NCBI GenBank assembly: GCA_000708525.1
Contig: JMRP01000003.1
Coordinates: 113,871 to 177,870 of the forward strand
DNA from: Cyanobium sp. CACIAM 14
GTDB taxonomy: Bacteria > Cyanobacteriota > Cyanobacteriia > PCC-6307 > Cyanobiaceae
Length of the DNA stretch: 64,000 nucleotides
Direction: 5' to 3'
Program-made: the position numbers and the translations under genes
The notes under the pieces: generated by a model
The model's database searches: none
The model's input: the letters and a program-made list of their open reading frames with translations, nothing else
What the model was told of the DNA's origin: nothing
In this document: piece after piece, positions 38,719 to 49,436 of the stretch
Layout: the number at the start of each line of letters is the position of its first letter
Position numbering within the stretch: the first letter of the stretch is position 1

Positions 38719-39918
38719 ATGGCTTTGCCGCACGCCCCGGAGCGGCAGCGGCTGCTGTTACCCGCCCCCATGCCCACTGAGTCCACCAGGTGCCGGTTCC
38801 GGCGAGCCCCACGGCCTCTTCCGATTCTTGGGGCCTGCCTTCTGGCCGCGGCACTCCTGCCGGGCAGCACGCCGCTTCGCCCCGATTCCCCGACTCCCGT
38901 CGCCGGCGAGACCTCCAGGGGACCGCTGGACCGCCGCCATCTGGCCATCGTCATCAATGCAGCCGATCCCCTCAGCGAGACCATCGGACGTGCCTACCAG
39001 GCGGCCCGTCTGATTCCCTCCGCGCAGGTGATCCGGGTGCGGTTCCCCCCTGGAGAGCCCGATCTGAGGCCGGAGATCTTCCGATCGATCAAGCGCACGG
39101 TGGACCGGCTCACCCCGGCCCACGTCCAGGTCTATGCCCTGGCCTGGGCGGCTCCCTACCGGGTCGGCTGTCAGTCGATCACCAGTGCCTTCACCTTCGG
39201 TCTCAATGCCCGCTTCTGCGCTGAAGGCTGCAGGACGACCGCGCTCAATCCCCTGTTCGCCCGCGGCGACGTGCGCCGTCCCTGGGACCGGCTGCGGCTG
39301 CGGCCCAGCATGCTACTGGCGGCCACCAGCCCGGAGATGGCCACGCGCCTGATCGAACGCGGAACGGCCTCGGACGGCACGGCACCACCCGGGACGGCCT
39401 ACCTGCTCAGCACCAGTGACCCAGCCCGCAACACCCGGGCCGCGGGATACGGCGGTGTCGTGGCGGCTCTGGCCTCACGCTTCCGGGTGCGGCTGCTTCA
39501 GTCCAACGCGCTGGTGGGGGCCGATGACGTGATGGCCTACTTCACCGGTCTGGCCTTCCCCCCGGGCATCCGGACGAACCGCTACCGGCCGGGAGCCGTT
39601 GCCGATCACCTGACGTCCTTCGGTGGCCGATTGACGGACAGTTCCCAGATGAGTGCGCTGCGATGGCTCGAAGCCGGCGCCACGGGCAGTTACGGCACCG
39701 TGGTGGAGCCATGTAACTTCCCGGCCAAGTTCTCCGACCCTGGACTGCTGCTGACCTACTACCTGCGGGGCGACACCCTGATCGAGAGCTACTGGCGCAG
39801 CGTGGCGATGCCGGGGCAGGGGGTCTTCGTCGGGGAACCGCTGGCCAGACCCTGGCCGGCCGGCCCGTCCGTCAGGTCTGATGGCGCTTCTGGTGCCAGG
39901 CCCAGGCGTGGGCGATGA
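38719..39918 (+). CDS. TIGR03790-like uncharacterised protein (family reported to co-occur with exosortase)
   Basis: Signal-like N-terminus, then HLAIVINAADPLSETIGRAYQAARLIPSAQVIRVRFP, typical of the family as remembered. An alternative start is the internal MPTESTRC. Confidence 0.7.
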   Translation: MALPHAPERQRLLLPAPMPTESTRCRFRRAPRPLPILGACLLAAALLPGSTPLRPDSPTPVAGETSRGPLDRRHLAIVINAADPLSETIGRAYQAARLIPSAQVIRVRFPPGEPDLRPEIFRSIKRTVDRLTPAHVQVYALAWAAPYRVGCQSITSAFTFGLNARFCAEGCRTTALNPLFARGDVRRPWDRLRLRPSMLLAATSPEMATRLIERGTASDGTAPPGTAYLLSTSDPARNTRAAGYGGVVAALASRFRVRLLQSNALVGADDVMAYFTGLAFPPGIRTNRYRPGAVADHLTSFGGRLTDSSQMSALRWLEAGATGSYGTVVEPCNFPAKFSDPGLLLTYYLRGDTLIESYWRSVAMPGQGVFVGEPLARPWPAGPSVRSDGASGARPRRGR

Positions 39919-40918
39919 TCGTCTCCAGCTCGGGGTAACGGGGACGCCAGCCCAGTTCCCGGTGGGCGCGATCGGCACCGGCCACCAGCTGGGGCGGATC
40001 GCCCTCCCGTCGTCGGGCCACATGGGCGAGCAGGCCCCGACCGGTCACCGCCTTGGCGGTTTCGATCACCTGCCGGACCGAATAGCCCGTGCCGTTGCCG
40101 AGGTTGTAGATCAGAGGGGCGGCCAGGGTCTCCTCCCGTTCCCGCAGTCGCAGCAGCCGCTCCAGGCCCAGCACATGGGCATCGGCCAGGTCGGCCACAT
40201 GGATGTAGTCGCGGATGCAGGTGCCATCCGGGGTCGGGTAATCGTCTCCGAAGATCTGCAGGTAGGGTTCGCGCCCACTCATGGTGTCGAGCACCCTGGG
40301 GATCAGGTGGGTTTCCGGGTCGTGATCCTCGCCGAGGTCAGCGTCGGGATCGGCGCCAGCGGCATTGAAATACCGGAAGATCACGCTCGGAAGTCCGTAG
40401 GCCGCCGCGAAGTCGCTCAGCAACTGCTCGACCATCCACTTGCTGCGGCCGTAGGGATTGATCGGGGCCTGGGGATGGTCTTCGGTGATCGGCACCTGCT
40501 GGGGGATGCCGTAGGTGGCACAGGTGGAGGAGAAGACGACCGGCAGGGGGCGGTCGCTGGCCACCAGGGCCTCCAGCAGGGTGAGGGTGTCCCCGAGGTT
40601 GTTGCGGTAGTACTTGGCAGGGTCACTGACCGATTCGCCCACGTAGGCGTAGGCGGCGAAGTGAAGCACCGCCTCGATCGGCTTGCCTTCCAGAGCCGTG
40701 CCGCTCAGGGCCGGATGACGGCCCCGCAGCAGGGGCTCGAGCACTTCCCTGTCGCCCACCTGTCCCACCACCAGGGGAACCTTCAGGCCTTTCTCGACGA
40801 TGTCGGGGTGGCCGTAGACGAGGTTGTCGAGCACCACGGGTTGATGGCCGGCCCTGCTGAGGGCTCGGACGGCGTGGCTGCCGATGTAGCCCGCTCCGCC
40901 GGTGACGAGGACTCTCAC
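39872..40918 (-). CDS. galE: UDP-glucose 4-epimerase
   Basis: GTG start giving [36 protein letters not shown]; overlaps fcl stop. Confidence 0.93.
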   Translation of the reverse strand: MRVLVTGGAGYIGSHAVRALSRAGHQPVVLDNLVYGHPDIVEKGLKVPLVVGQVGDREVLEPLLRGRHPALSGTALEGKPIEAVLHFAAYAYVGESVSDPAKYYRNNLGDTLTLLEALVASDRPLPVVFSSTCATYGIPQQVPITEDHPQAPINPYGRSKWMVEQLLSDFAAAYGLPSVIFRYFNAAGADPDADLGEDHDPETHLIPRVLDTMSGREPYLQIFGDDYPTPDGTCIRDYIHVADLADAHVLGLERLLRLREREETLAAPLIYNLGNGTGYSVRQVIETAKAVTGRGLLAHVARRREGDPPQLVAGADRAHRELGWRPRYPELETIIAHAWAWHQKRHQT

Positions 40919-41907
40919 AGCCTCACCTCGGCGCCGCTGGCCCGGTCGGCCACGTACTCCGCCACTGTGCGGCGGAGTCCTGCCTCCAGCGAAATCGCCG
41001 CCCGCCAGCCGAGCGACCCCAGCCGGCTCACGTCCAGCAGCTTGCGTGGCGTGCCGTCCGGCTTGCTGGTGTCCCAGAGAATCCTTCCCCGGAAGCCCAC
41101 GGCCTCGGCCACCATGGTGGCCAGTTCCTCGATGCTCACGTCCGATCCCGTTCCCACGTTGATGTGCTGCAGTTCCTCGCTGCCGGGCTGCCAGTGCCGC
41201 AGGCAGAAGAGGGCGGCCGCGGCCAGGTCGTCGACATGGAGGAATTCCCGGCGAGGGCGCCCGCTTCCCCAGCAGGTCACCTCGGCTGCGCCCGCTTCGC
41301 GGGCCTCCTGGAAGCGCCGGATCAGTCCCGGCAGCACGTGACTGTTGGTCGGGTGGTAGTTGTCCCCGGGGCCGTAGAGGTTGGTGGGCATCAGGCTGAT
41401 GGCGTCGAAGCCGTGTTGTTTCCGCAGGGCACGGCACAGCTGGATGCCGGTGATCTTGGCGATCGCATACCACTCGTTGGTCGGCTCCAGCGGGCCGCTC
41501 AGGAGGGCCTCCTCCCGGATGGGCTGCTCGGCGAACTTGGGGTAGATGCAGCTGCTGCCGAGGAAGAGCAGCCGTCTGGCTCCGCTGCGCCAGGCGCTCT
41601 CGATCACGTGCTGCTGGATCTTCAGGTTCTCGAGCAGGAAATCGGCGGGGAAGGTGGCGTTGGCTAGAATCCCCCCCACACGGGCGGCGGCCAGCACCAC
41701 CACGTCGGGGCGCTGGTCGTCGAACCAGGTGGCCACCGCGGGACCGTCGAGGAGGTCAAGCTCCGAGCGGGTGACCGTCAACAGTTGGTGGTGACCTTCG
41801 GCCTGCAGACAGCGGACGATGGCTGATCCAGCCATGCCCCGGTGACCCGCGACGAAGATCCGGTCCTCCGGTGAGATCAGCGGTGAGATCGGGGATGAAG
41901 GGAGCAT
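40915..41907 (-). CDS. fcl: GDP-L-fucose synthase
   Basis: 330 aa; [57 protein letters not shown]. Confidence 0.95.
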   Translation of the reverse strand: MLPSSPISPLISPEDRIFVAGHRGMAGSAIVRCLQAEGHHQLLTVTRSELDLLDGPAVATWFDDQRPDVVVLAAARVGGILANATFPADFLLENLKIQQHVIESAWRSGARRLLFLGSSCIYPKFAEQPIREEALLSGPLEPTNEWYAIAKITGIQLCRALRKQHGFDAISLMPTNLYGPGDNYHPTNSHVLPGLIRRFQEAREAGAAEVTCWGSGRPRREFLHVDDLAAAALFCLRHWQPGSEELQHINVGTGSDVSIEELATMVAEAVGFRGRILWDTSKPDGTPRKLLDVSRLGSLGWRAAISLEAGLRRTVAEYVADRASGAEVRL

Positions 41908-41985
41908 GGAGACGGTGGGAGGTTCCCGCTCGGCCGAGCGGGGTGGAGGGGATGCCTGCAGGGCAGGCGCGTCATGGCACAGGAT

Positions 41986-43110
41986 TCAAGGCACGGTCGT
42001 CAGGCCGACCTGGGGTGGATTCTCCATGGAGCCGACGACGGCGAAACCCTCCCGGCGCAGTGTCGCCTCCTTGGCGGCCTCCTCCTTGTCGGCGGCCACC
42101 ATTTCCGCCACCAGCTCCTCGAGGGTGGTGGTGGGGGTCCAGCCCAGCCGCTCCCGGGCCCGCGTCGGGTCACCCAGCAGGGTCTCCACCTCCGCCGGTC
42201 GGAAGTAGCGGTGGTCGATCCTCACCACGGTGGCGCCGGTGTCGCGACGGGTGCCCGTCTCCTCTACGCCGGTGCCGTTCCACGCGATGCCTCCCCAGCC
42301 GAGCTGCTCGGCGGTGAGTTCGATGAAGCGCCGCACCGATTCTTGCCGGCCGGTGGCGATCACGAAATCTTCGGGTGTCTCCTGCTGCAGCATCCGCCAC
42401 TGCATTTCCACATAGTCCCGCGCGTGTCCCCAGTCGCGCAGGGAGTCCAGATTTCCCATGAACAGCACCTGATCGAGGCCGGCGTCGATGCGGGCCAGGC
42501 CCCGGGTGATCTTCCTGGTCACGAAGGTTTCTCCCCTCCGAGGACTCTCGTGATTGAAGAGGATGCCATTGCAGGCGTACATGCCATAGGCTTCCCTGTA
42601 ATTGACGGTGATCCAGTAGGCATAGAGTTTGGCGACACCGTAGGGGCTGCGGGGATAGAAAGGAGTCGTCTCCTTCTGGGGAATTTCCTGAACCAGTCCG
42701 TAGAGTTCGCTGGTGCTGGCCTGGTAGATTCTTGTTTTCTTGGTCAGTCCCAGGATCCGCACCGCTTCGAGAATGCGCAAGGTGCCGAGGGCATCCGAGT
42801 TGGCGGTGTACTCCGGGCTCTCGAAACTCACGGCCACATGGCTCTGGGCACCGAGGTTGTAGATCTCGTCCGGTTGAACCTGCTGGACGATTCTGATCAG
42901 GTTGGTGGAGTCGGTCAGGTCCCCGTAATGGAGCACGAGACGCGGATCCCGTTCATGGGGATCCTGATACAGGTGATCGATCCGGTCGGTGTTGAAGCTG
43001 CTGGCGCGTCGCTTGATGCCATGCACCACATACCCCTTCTCCAGCAGCAATTCCGCCAGATAGGAACCATCCTGTCCCGTGATGCCGGTGATGAGCGCAG
43101 TCTTGGTCAT
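41986..43110 (-). CDS. gmd: GDP-mannose 4,6-dehydratase
   Basis: [66 protein letters not shown]. Confidence 0.97.
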   Translation of the reverse strand: MTKTALITGITGQDGSYLAELLLEKGYVVHGIKRRASSFNTDRIDHLYQDPHERDPRLVLHYGDLTDSTNLIRIVQQVQPDEIYNLGAQSHVAVSFESPEYTANSDALGTLRILEAVRILGLTKKTRIYQASTSELYGLVQEIPQKETTPFYPRSPYGVAKLYAYWITVNYREAYGMYACNGILFNHESPRRGETFVTRKITRGLARIDAGLDQVLFMGNLDSLRDWGHARDYVEMQWRMLQQETPEDFVIATGRQESVRRFIELTAEQLGWGGIAWNGTGVEETGTRRDTGATVVRIDHRYFRPAEVETLLGDPTRARERLGWTPTTTLEELVAEMVAADKEEAAKEATLRREGFAVVGSMENPPQVGLTTVP

Positions 43111-43496
43111 GGGTGTCCGGAGGATTGAGATGGGATAGCTTGTCAGATGCGCCTGGGCCGAAGGAGATCTCCTGCCGAATCTGCAGATGACGAGCGCCGG
43201 ACGCCTGCTGCTGCCATCGGCCGGGTTCCCTCTGCTGCGGCTCCCCCCGTTCTGCGGTGCATCGTCAGGCCGGTTCAAATCCGTGGGAGCTTAGCCGCGG
43301 TGGCGCTTGAAATCGGAATTCCCGATGACCGAAAGGCGGCGAAGCACTGAACGTTTGCGGTGGGGATAGGGGATGCCGCTGCGATGCCGTGCCAGGAACG
43401 GGGAGGCATCAGCAGGGCGCGGTGCGGGGTGGTCCCGGTTCCACCGAATACCTTTGAACGGGTGCCGGCAGTGAGGCAACGGACTGTCGATTGCTA

Positions 43497-43530
43497 CAAA
43501 ACAAGGGTCATCGGCGCAGCGATGACCCTT
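43497..43530 (-). terminator. Putative Rho-independent terminator of the Bax inhibitor-1 family gene
   Basis: Perfect 11-bp inverted repeat AAGGGTCATCG-GCGCAG-CGATGACCCTT (arms 43503-43513 and 43520-43530), followed on the minus strand by GTTTTGT; lies 33 nt past the stop at 43563. Confidence 0.75.
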
Positions 43531-43562
43531 GCAGGAAAACTGCTGAGGAGCAATGAGGAGAA

Positions 43563-44300
43563 TCAGTCGCGTCGACCACCCCCCTGGAGGGCAATGATCA
43601 ATCGAAGGATGAAGATGAAGAGATTGATATAGGTGAGGTACATCCCCAGCGCTCCGGCCAGGTACTGGTCGTCGCTGTAGCTGCGGGGCATGGTGTAGAA
43701 ATCGACGAAGGCCGCCCCCACGAAGAGGACCGTGCCGAAGCCGGCGATCATCAGTTCGAACCCGCCGGCGGCGAACATGCTGGGGGCGAAGAAGCTGCCC
43801 ACCAGTTGCACCACCATGGCGATGACGAGGCCGATGATGCCCAGACCCACCACCGCGCTCAGCGACTGACCAACGCTGTCGCTCATCCGACGTCCGAAGA
43901 AGGAGGCGATCAGGAAGGTGATGCCGGTGGCCAGGGCTGCCGTACCCACCGCACCGACGCCGGCGGCGGCTACGGCATAGCTGACAATGCCACTGAGGGT
44001 AAAACCGGTGATCAGGCTGTAGGTGGCCAGCACCGGCAGGGCAGTGGAGTTGTTGGCCTTCATGGCGGCGTTCTGGGCCACGAAGAACAGGATGAAGTTG
44101 CCGATCAGCGCCACCCAGAACAGGGGCATGAACAGTGCCGGGGCGCTGACCATCAGTGACATCCCGCCGAGGACGCCTGCCGCGGTGAGCACCATCCCGC
44201 CACCCACATAGGGCAGAGCCCGGTTGACCACATTGGGGCCGACGAGGGCGCCGTACTGCGCCTCGCGGATCGCTTCCTGGAAATTGCTGGTGGCCGGCAT
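43563..44300 (-). CDS. Bax inhibitor-1/YccA family membrane protein
   Basis: [42 protein letters not shown]; multiple TM segments; C-terminal [25 protein letters not shown]. Confidence 0.88.
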   Translation of the reverse strand: MPATSNFQEAIREAQYGALVGPNVVNRALPYVGGGMVLTAAGVLGGMSLMVSAPALFMPLFWVALIGNFILFFVAQNAAMKANNSTALPVLATYSLITGFTLSGIVSYAVAAAGVGAVGTAALATGITFLIASFFGRRMSDSVGQSLSAVVGLGIIGLVIAMVVQLVGSFFAPSMFAAGGFELMIAGFGTVLFVGAAFVDFYTMPRSYSDDQYLAGALGMYLTYINLFIFILRLIIALQGGGRRD

Positions 44301-44438
44301 CGCTCCGGTGGATCGAACTCCATCCATCCTGCCAGCGGTCCCTGGCGAGTGACAGGGAGAGGGGTGCGGATCTCCCCATGCCCGCCGGGTCGTCCGCCTC
44401 CGCGGCCCCTTGGCGAAGCCATCCTGGGACGTCGACGG

Positions 44439-45410
44439 TCAGCGGCCCTGTCGGACCGCGTCGCGGCGCGCGTAGGCCTGAACCAGCCGCTGCACCAGGG
44501 GATGCCGGATGACGTCCGCATCGGAGAACTGGCAGATGGCGACACCCTCCACCCCCTGCAGGACCTGGGCGGCCTCCACCAGACCGCTCATCTGCCCTGG
44601 AGGCAGATCGATCTGGGTGGTGTCTCCCGTCACCACCATCCGGGCGTTCTCTCCGAGCCTGGTGAGCACCATGCGCATCTGGGCGCAGGTGGCGTTCTGG
44701 GCCTCGTCGAGGATCACGAAGGCATCGGCGAGGGTGCGGCCGCGCATGTAGGCCAGCGGCGCCACTTCGATGACCCCTTTCTCGAGCAGCTGGGCCGTCC
44801 GCTCGTGGCCCAGCAGGCCATGGAGGGCGTCATAGAGGGGACGCAGGTAGGGGTCCACCTTCTGCTGGAGGTCCCCCGGGAGGAAGCCCAGCCGCTCCCC
44901 CGCTTCCACCGCCGGCCGTGTGAGCACCAGCCGCTCCACCCGGCGTTCCTGCAGCATGCGCACCGCCTGGATCGTGGCCAGGAAGGTCTTGCCCGTGCCA
45001 GCCGGCCCGATCGCCAGGGTCAGATCGTGGCGTTCGATCGCCTCCACGTAGGTCTTCTGACGGAGGGTGCGGGGCCGCAGGGGCCTGCCGCCGACACTGG
45101 TGGCGAGGATCTGACGGCCCATGCGGCCGTGCTCCTCACCCTGGCCGGTGTCCAGGGCAGTCAGGGCCGCCTGGATGTCCACCGGTCCGATCGGTTCCCC
45201 CCGTTGCCAGAGGGGCGCCAGCAGCTGGATCAGGGCCTCGAGACGCTCCGTCTGGGAAGGCCGTCCGCTGATCCGGAGGTCGAGACCCCTCAGCACGAGC
45301 CTGGTGCCCGTGAGGGCTTCGAGCCGTCGCAGGGTGGATTCCCCTTCGCCGGCTAGGGCCAGGGCGGCGGCCGGATCGGGCAGGGCGAGGGTGGTGGGGA
45401 GCTCGCTCAG
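44439..45410 (-). CDS. PhoH family protein
   Basis: [20 protein letters not shown] (Walker A), [21 protein letters not shown]. First ATG is at 45296, but the frame continues upstream with plausible sequence ([34 protein letters not shown]), so the real start is probably non-ATG. Confidence 0.88.
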   Translation of the reverse strand: MSELPTTLALPDPAAALALAGEGESTLRRLEALTGTRLVLRGLDLRISGRPSQTERLEALIQLLAPLWQRGEPIGPVDIQAALTALDTGQGEEHGRMGRQILATSVGGRPLRPRTLRQKTYVEAIERHDLTLAIGPAGTGKTFLATIQAVRMLQERRVERLVLTRPAVEAGERLGFLPGDLQQKVDPYLRPLYDALHGLLGHERTAQLLEKGVIEVAPLAYMRGRTLADAFVILDEAQNATCAQMRMVLTRLGENARMVVTGDTTQIDLPPGQMSGLVEAAQVLQGVEGVAICQFSDADVIRHPLVQRLVQAYARRDAVRQGR

Positions 45411-45763
45411 GCCTGGGCGGCGGCATTCTCGGCAGCCTCCTTGGCGGCAGCGGCCGCCGCCTTGGCCGCTGCCTCGCGGGCCTCGGCCTGCTTCCGCTTG
45501 CCGACGGTTTCGGCGGGCCGGGTGGTCTTCTCGATCAGCCCGCCCTTCTCCAGCAGGCTGCGCACCGTGTCGGTGGGCTGGGCTCCCTGGCCGAGCCGCG
45601 TACGGATGGCTTCGGTGTCGAGCCGGGTCTCCTTGGTGCGGGGGTTGTAGAAGCCCAGCTCCTCGAGGGGGCGGCCGTCGCGGCGGGAGGTGCTGTTGGT
45701 GGCCACCAGACGGAAACTCGCTTCCCGTTTCTTGCCGAACCGCTTCAGCCGCAGCTTGATCAT
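45407..45763 (-). CDS. rpsP: 30S ribosomal protein S16
   Basis: [45 protein letters not shown]. Confidence 0.95.
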   Translation of the reverse strand: MIKLRLKRFGKKREASFRLVATNSTSRRDGRPLEELGFYNPRTKETRLDTEAIRTRLGQGAQPTDTVRSLLEKGGLIEKTTRPAETVGKRKQAEAREAAAKAAAAAAKEAAENAAAQA

Positions 45764-45853
45764 CTGGGAAAGGGTCATCGAAACACAGCCTTCCATCCTA
45801 CAGGGGGAGGGCAGAAGCAGGCTGAGGCCCCAGGCGGGCCTGGGGCCTGCCGA

Positions 45854-47317
45854 TCAGAGCTGGCCGAATCCCTTGCGCTTCTTGGCCGGCTTGGGGGGCC
45901 TGGCTGGCCGCCCCCCGCCCCGAACTCCCGGTCCTCCCATCCCGGGCATCCCGCCCCCCATGCCGGGGAAACCACCGCCCATGCCGGGCATGCCCGGGAA
46001 TCCGCCCATGCCGGGCATGCCACCCCGGCTCATCTGCTGCATGAAGCCCCGCATCTTCTGGAAATCGGCCAGCACCTTGTCGACTTCGGCAGGGGTGTGG
46101 CCGCTGCCGGCGGCGATCCGGCGGCGGCGGGAGGGCTGGGCCGCGAGCAGTTCGGGCTGGCGCCGTTCGGCTTCGGTCATCGAGCCGATCATGGCCTCGA
46201 TCCGCTTGAGCTGACTCTCGCCCTGACGGAGCATGCCATCGTCGATCTTGTTCATCCCGGGAATCAGCTTCATCAGGCCGCCCAGGGATCCCATGCGCTT
46301 GATCAGACGCATCTGCTGGACGAAGTCCGAGAAATCGAAGCTGGCTTCCTGCAGCTTGCGCTGCATCTTCTCCACATCGGCCAGCTCCACCTCCTTCGTG
46401 GCTTTCTCCACCAGGGTGAGCACATCTCCCATGCCCAGGATGCGGCTGGCCATCCGCTCGGGATGGAAGGGCTGGAGTGCCTCGACCTTCTCACCGGTAC
46501 CGATGAACTTGATCGGGGCTCCGCTCACCTTGCGGATCGACAGGGCCGCTCCCCCGCGGGAATCGCCGTCCAATTTGGTGAGCACGGCCCCGGTGATCCC
46601 CACCTGCTCATGGAACGCCCGGGTGAGATCGGCCGCCTCCTGGCCGATCATCGAATCCACCACCAGCAGCACCTCGTCCGGGGCCGTGGCCTGGCGGATC
46701 CGCACCATCTCCTCCATCATCCCGGCATCGATCTGGAGCCGGCCGGCGGTGTCCACCAGCACGGTGTCGAAGCCCTCCTGGCGCCCCCTGGTCACCCCGG
46801 CGGCGGCGATCGCCTCGGGGGCGGTCCCGCTGCCGAGGCTGAACACCTCCACGCCGATCTGGCGGCCCAGGGTCTGCAGCTGTTCGATGGCGGCCGGCCG
46901 GTAGACGTCGGCCGCCACCAGCAGGGGGCGGCGTCCCTGTTCCTTGAGGTGGAGTCCCAGCTTCGCAGTGGCCGTGGTCTTGCCGGCCCCCTGCAGACCG
47001 GCCATCAGGATCACGGTGGGGCCCTCCGCCGCGCGGGCGAGGGGAGCGTTGGCCCCCCCCATCGTCTCGACGAGCTGGTCGTGCACCAGCTGGATGAATT
47101 TCTGGTCCGGGGTCACGCCCCGCACCACTTCGGCGCCCACGGCCTTGCGGCGCACCTCCTCCACGAACTCCTTGACCACGGGAAGGCTGACGTCCGCCTC
47201 CAGCAGCGCCCGCCTCACGTCCTTGAGCGCGCCGTCGATGTTGGTTTCGGAGATGGCCGCCTGTCCGCGCAGCCCCTTGACCGCGTCTTCGAAGCGCTGG
47301 GAGAGTTCGTCGAACAT
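45854..47317 (-). CDS. ffh: Signal recognition particle protein Ffh
   Basis: 487 aa; LMAGLQGAGKTTATAKLGLHL; VLVDTAGRLQID; M-domain; Gly/Met/Pro-rich tail. Confidence 0.97.
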   Translation of the reverse strand: MFDELSQRFEDAVKGLRGQAAISETNIDGALKDVRRALLEADVSLPVVKEFVEEVRRKAVGAEVVRGVTPDQKFIQLVHDQLVETMGGANAPLARAAEGPTVILMAGLQGAGKTTATAKLGLHLKEQGRRPLLVAADVYRPAAIEQLQTLGRQIGVEVFSLGSGTAPEAIAAAGVTRGRQEGFDTVLVDTAGRLQIDAGMMEEMVRIRQATAPDEVLLVVDSMIGQEAADLTRAFHEQVGITGAVLTKLDGDSRGGAALSIRKVSGAPIKFIGTGEKVEALQPFHPERMASRILGMGDVLTLVEKATKEVELADVEKMQRKLQEASFDFSDFVQQMRLIKRMGSLGGLMKLIPGMNKIDDGMLRQGESQLKRIEAMIGSMTEAERRQPELLAAQPSRRRRIAAGSGHTPAEVDKVLADFQKMRGFMQQMSRGGMPGMGGFPGMPGMGGGFPGMGGGMPGMGGPGVRGGGRPARPPKPAKKRKGFGQL

Positions 47318-47724
47318 CAGTTCAGGGATCGGGTGGCCGCCAGGCGCCAGGTGTCGCCGTCGCGTCCGAATACATAACCATTGCGCAGCTCCCTCGGCGC
47401 GGTGCGATCCACCACCCGGCCGGAGCCGTCGAGCCTGCGGTCGCTGTAGCGGAGCCGGACCACCGCCACGATCCGGTTGGGGCTCCGCTCGCTGAGGCGA
47501 AGATCGTCGACGCTCACGTCCAGGCGCTGGGTCTGACCCCGGGCGGCATCGCTGCGGCGCTCCCGCGCCAGCAGGTTCCTCGGCCCATCCATGGCGATCC
47601 GATCGAGATCCGACGGCATCGGGGCGCCGGCCAGCACACCGCCCTTCACCGCCAGCCAGTTCTCCAGCAGCCGGCGGATCTGGGATTCGTCGGGCCTGGC
47701 GACCGTGAGCGGAACGACGGTCAT
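47317..47724 (-). CDS. zipN: IMS (DUF4101) domain, C-terminal part of ZipN/Ftn2 (ARC6-like), encoded in a separate frame
   Basis: MTVVPLTVARPDESQIRRLLENWLAVKGGVLAG...DGDTWRLAATRSLN; ATG overlaps the upstream TGA (ATGA). Confidence 0.75.
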   Translation of the reverse strand: MTVVPLTVARPDESQIRRLLENWLAVKGGVLAGAPMPSDLDRIAMDGPRNLLARERRSDAARGQTQRLDVSVDDLRLSERSPNRIVAVVRLRYSDRRLDGSGRVVDRTAPRELRNGYVFGRDGDTWRLAATRSLN

Positions 47725-49328
47725 GCCATCGGCCGCCCCGGTGGCTGCGGCGCCTGGAGCCGGGGCGGCGGGCGGCGGCAGCGGTGCCGGGCGGGGGCCG
47801 ACGGGGCTGCAGAGGGTGGTCTCCGGGCCGGGGCCGGCGCGGGCTGTCGCTGCCGCCAGAGCCAGGCTCCGGCCAGCACCAGAAGGAGGGCGATGCCCCC
47901 TGCGATCAGCCACTGCCGGGAGGGCAATGCCAGGCCCGGCAGCAGGTCGTCTTCGGGATCCCCGTCGCCTGCCTCCTCCCCAGCCGCATCCGCCGGCGGG
48001 TACGACAGCGGTGGCGGCGTGAAGTCGCTGGCCCCGATCGGGCTCGGGACATCTGACAACGTCGGGGCCCCCGCCGACGGGACATCAGCGAAGGGCGGGA
48101 TGGAGCGGGGGCCGTGGGGATCCATCGGCCCGGCGGAGGAGCGGTAGGAGCGGCCCCGGCGCTGATCCTCCCGTTCCACGTAGCTCACCACATCCCGGTC
48201 ACTGAAGTAGGCCACCAGGTCCGGCTCCGCCTCCAGGTCCCGGTAGCCCGGCAGCACGTCGCGCATCAGCCAGTCGCTGCAGTAGGCACAGAGCTGACCG
48301 AGCGGATCAGGACTCTTGCCGGCCGCCCACTCCCTCAGCTCCTGGCTGGCGCCCCGCTCGAAGCTGGCCCGCGCCAGGTCCGCCTCCCCCAGGAGCAGAT
48401 GGAGATTGGCGAGCAGGGGATCGGTGCCCTCGCGCCCGCTTCGCAGCAGACGATCCCGGGCCTCGGCGATGCGCTCGGGCTTGCGCTGGGCGAACCCGGC
48501 GGCGGTCAGGGCGATGGTGGCGAGGAAGTCGGCGGCATCGGAACCGCTGTCTGCCCAGCGGCTGAAGAGGTCCACCTGCTCCTGGACGGTGAGGAAGGTC
48601 CGGATCTGGTGGAAGAAGGACTGGAACTCCTCCCTTGGGAAGTGGGGGTCGCCATCCCCCTCCAGTCCTCCGCGCCGTTGCACCAGCTGCTCCAGCAGCG
48701 CCACTCCCTCCCGCCGTTCGCTGCCGGCGGCCAGATCGCGGCTGAGCAGATCGAGCACCCGGTAGGGGGTCAGACGTTCCAGCTGGGCGTGCATCGTCTC
48801 CCTGAGTTCCGGACGCTTGCCGAGCCGCTGTAGCAGTTGCAGACCCTGCTGGAGAGTGCGGGCCGCCGCTTCGAACCGGCGCTGTTCCTCCAGTTCCCTT
48901 GCGGCGGCGAGACAGGACTGGCCCGCCAGCAGGGCCAGATCGGCTTCGCGGCCACTGCCCAGCGTGGGAGCCTGGGGCTGCTGCAGACAGCGGCTGGCCA
49001 GTTCGAAGGCCTCCTGAGGCTGGCCAGCCTCCAGCAGCAGCAGAAGTCCTCCCACCTGCCTGGCGCTGGTGATCTCCAGGGCCGGCAGCAGGGTGCCGTC
49101 GCTGCCGGCCAGACTGGTGAGCTCGGCCTCGTAGGCGGTGCGCCGATCGGCATCGCTGAGCACGTCGCCACTGGCCCGCAGCAGTTCGGCCCTGGCCTGC
49201 AGGGTTTCGGCTGTGTAACCCCCAGGGGGCACCCGGTCGAGCCGAAGCTGCAGCGTGCGCAGCACCCCCTGGGCATCGGTGGACGGAGAGACCCCCAGCA
49301 GCCGGAAATGGTCGATCGGAAGGTCCAA
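47721..49328 (-). CDS. zipN: ZipN/Ftn2 (ARC6-like) cell division protein, J-like N-terminal region through TM segment
   Basis: MDLPIDHFRLLGVSPSTDAQGVLRTLQLRLDRVPPGGYTAETLQARAELLRASGDVLSDADRRTAYE; one TM segment (WLIAGGIALLLVLAGAWLW), then Ala/Pro linker ending early. Confidence 0.8.
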   Translation of the reverse strand: MDLPIDHFRLLGVSPSTDAQGVLRTLQLRLDRVPPGGYTAETLQARAELLRASGDVLSDADRRTAYEAELTSLAGSDGTLLPALEITSARQVGGLLLLLEAGQPQEAFELASRCLQQPQAPTLGSGREADLALLAGQSCLAAARELEEQRRFEAAARTLQQGLQLLQRLGKRPELRETMHAQLERLTPYRVLDLLSRDLAAGSERREGVALLEQLVQRRGGLEGDGDPHFPREEFQSFFHQIRTFLTVQEQVDLFSRWADSGSDAADFLATIALTAAGFAQRKPERIAEARDRLLRSGREGTDPLLANLHLLLGEADLARASFERGASQELREWAAGKSPDPLGQLCAYCSDWLMRDVLPGYRDLEAEPDLVAYFSDRDVVSYVEREDQRRGRSYRSSAGPMDPHGPRSIPPFADVPSAGAPTLSDVPSPIGASDFTPPPLSYPPADAAGEEAGDGDPEDDLLPGLALPSRQWLIAGGIALLLVLAGAWLWRQRQPAPAPARRPPSAAPSAPARHRCRRPPPRLQAPQPPGRPMA

Positions 49329-49436
49329 TCCGAGGGTGTCACTGGGGCGTGACTGTAGTCAGAGGCAGTGGTGATGACTGTCCTCAGGGGACGGACCCCG
49401 TACAGTCGGGGCCAAGAATCGCAACGCCTTCCTGCC

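Noticed and set aside
45880-46040. Repetitive CCCGGGCATGCCGGGC-like sequence considered as CRISPR/tandem repeat
   Set aside because: In frame with and explained by the Gly/Met/Pro-rich tail of Ffh; no spacer structure.
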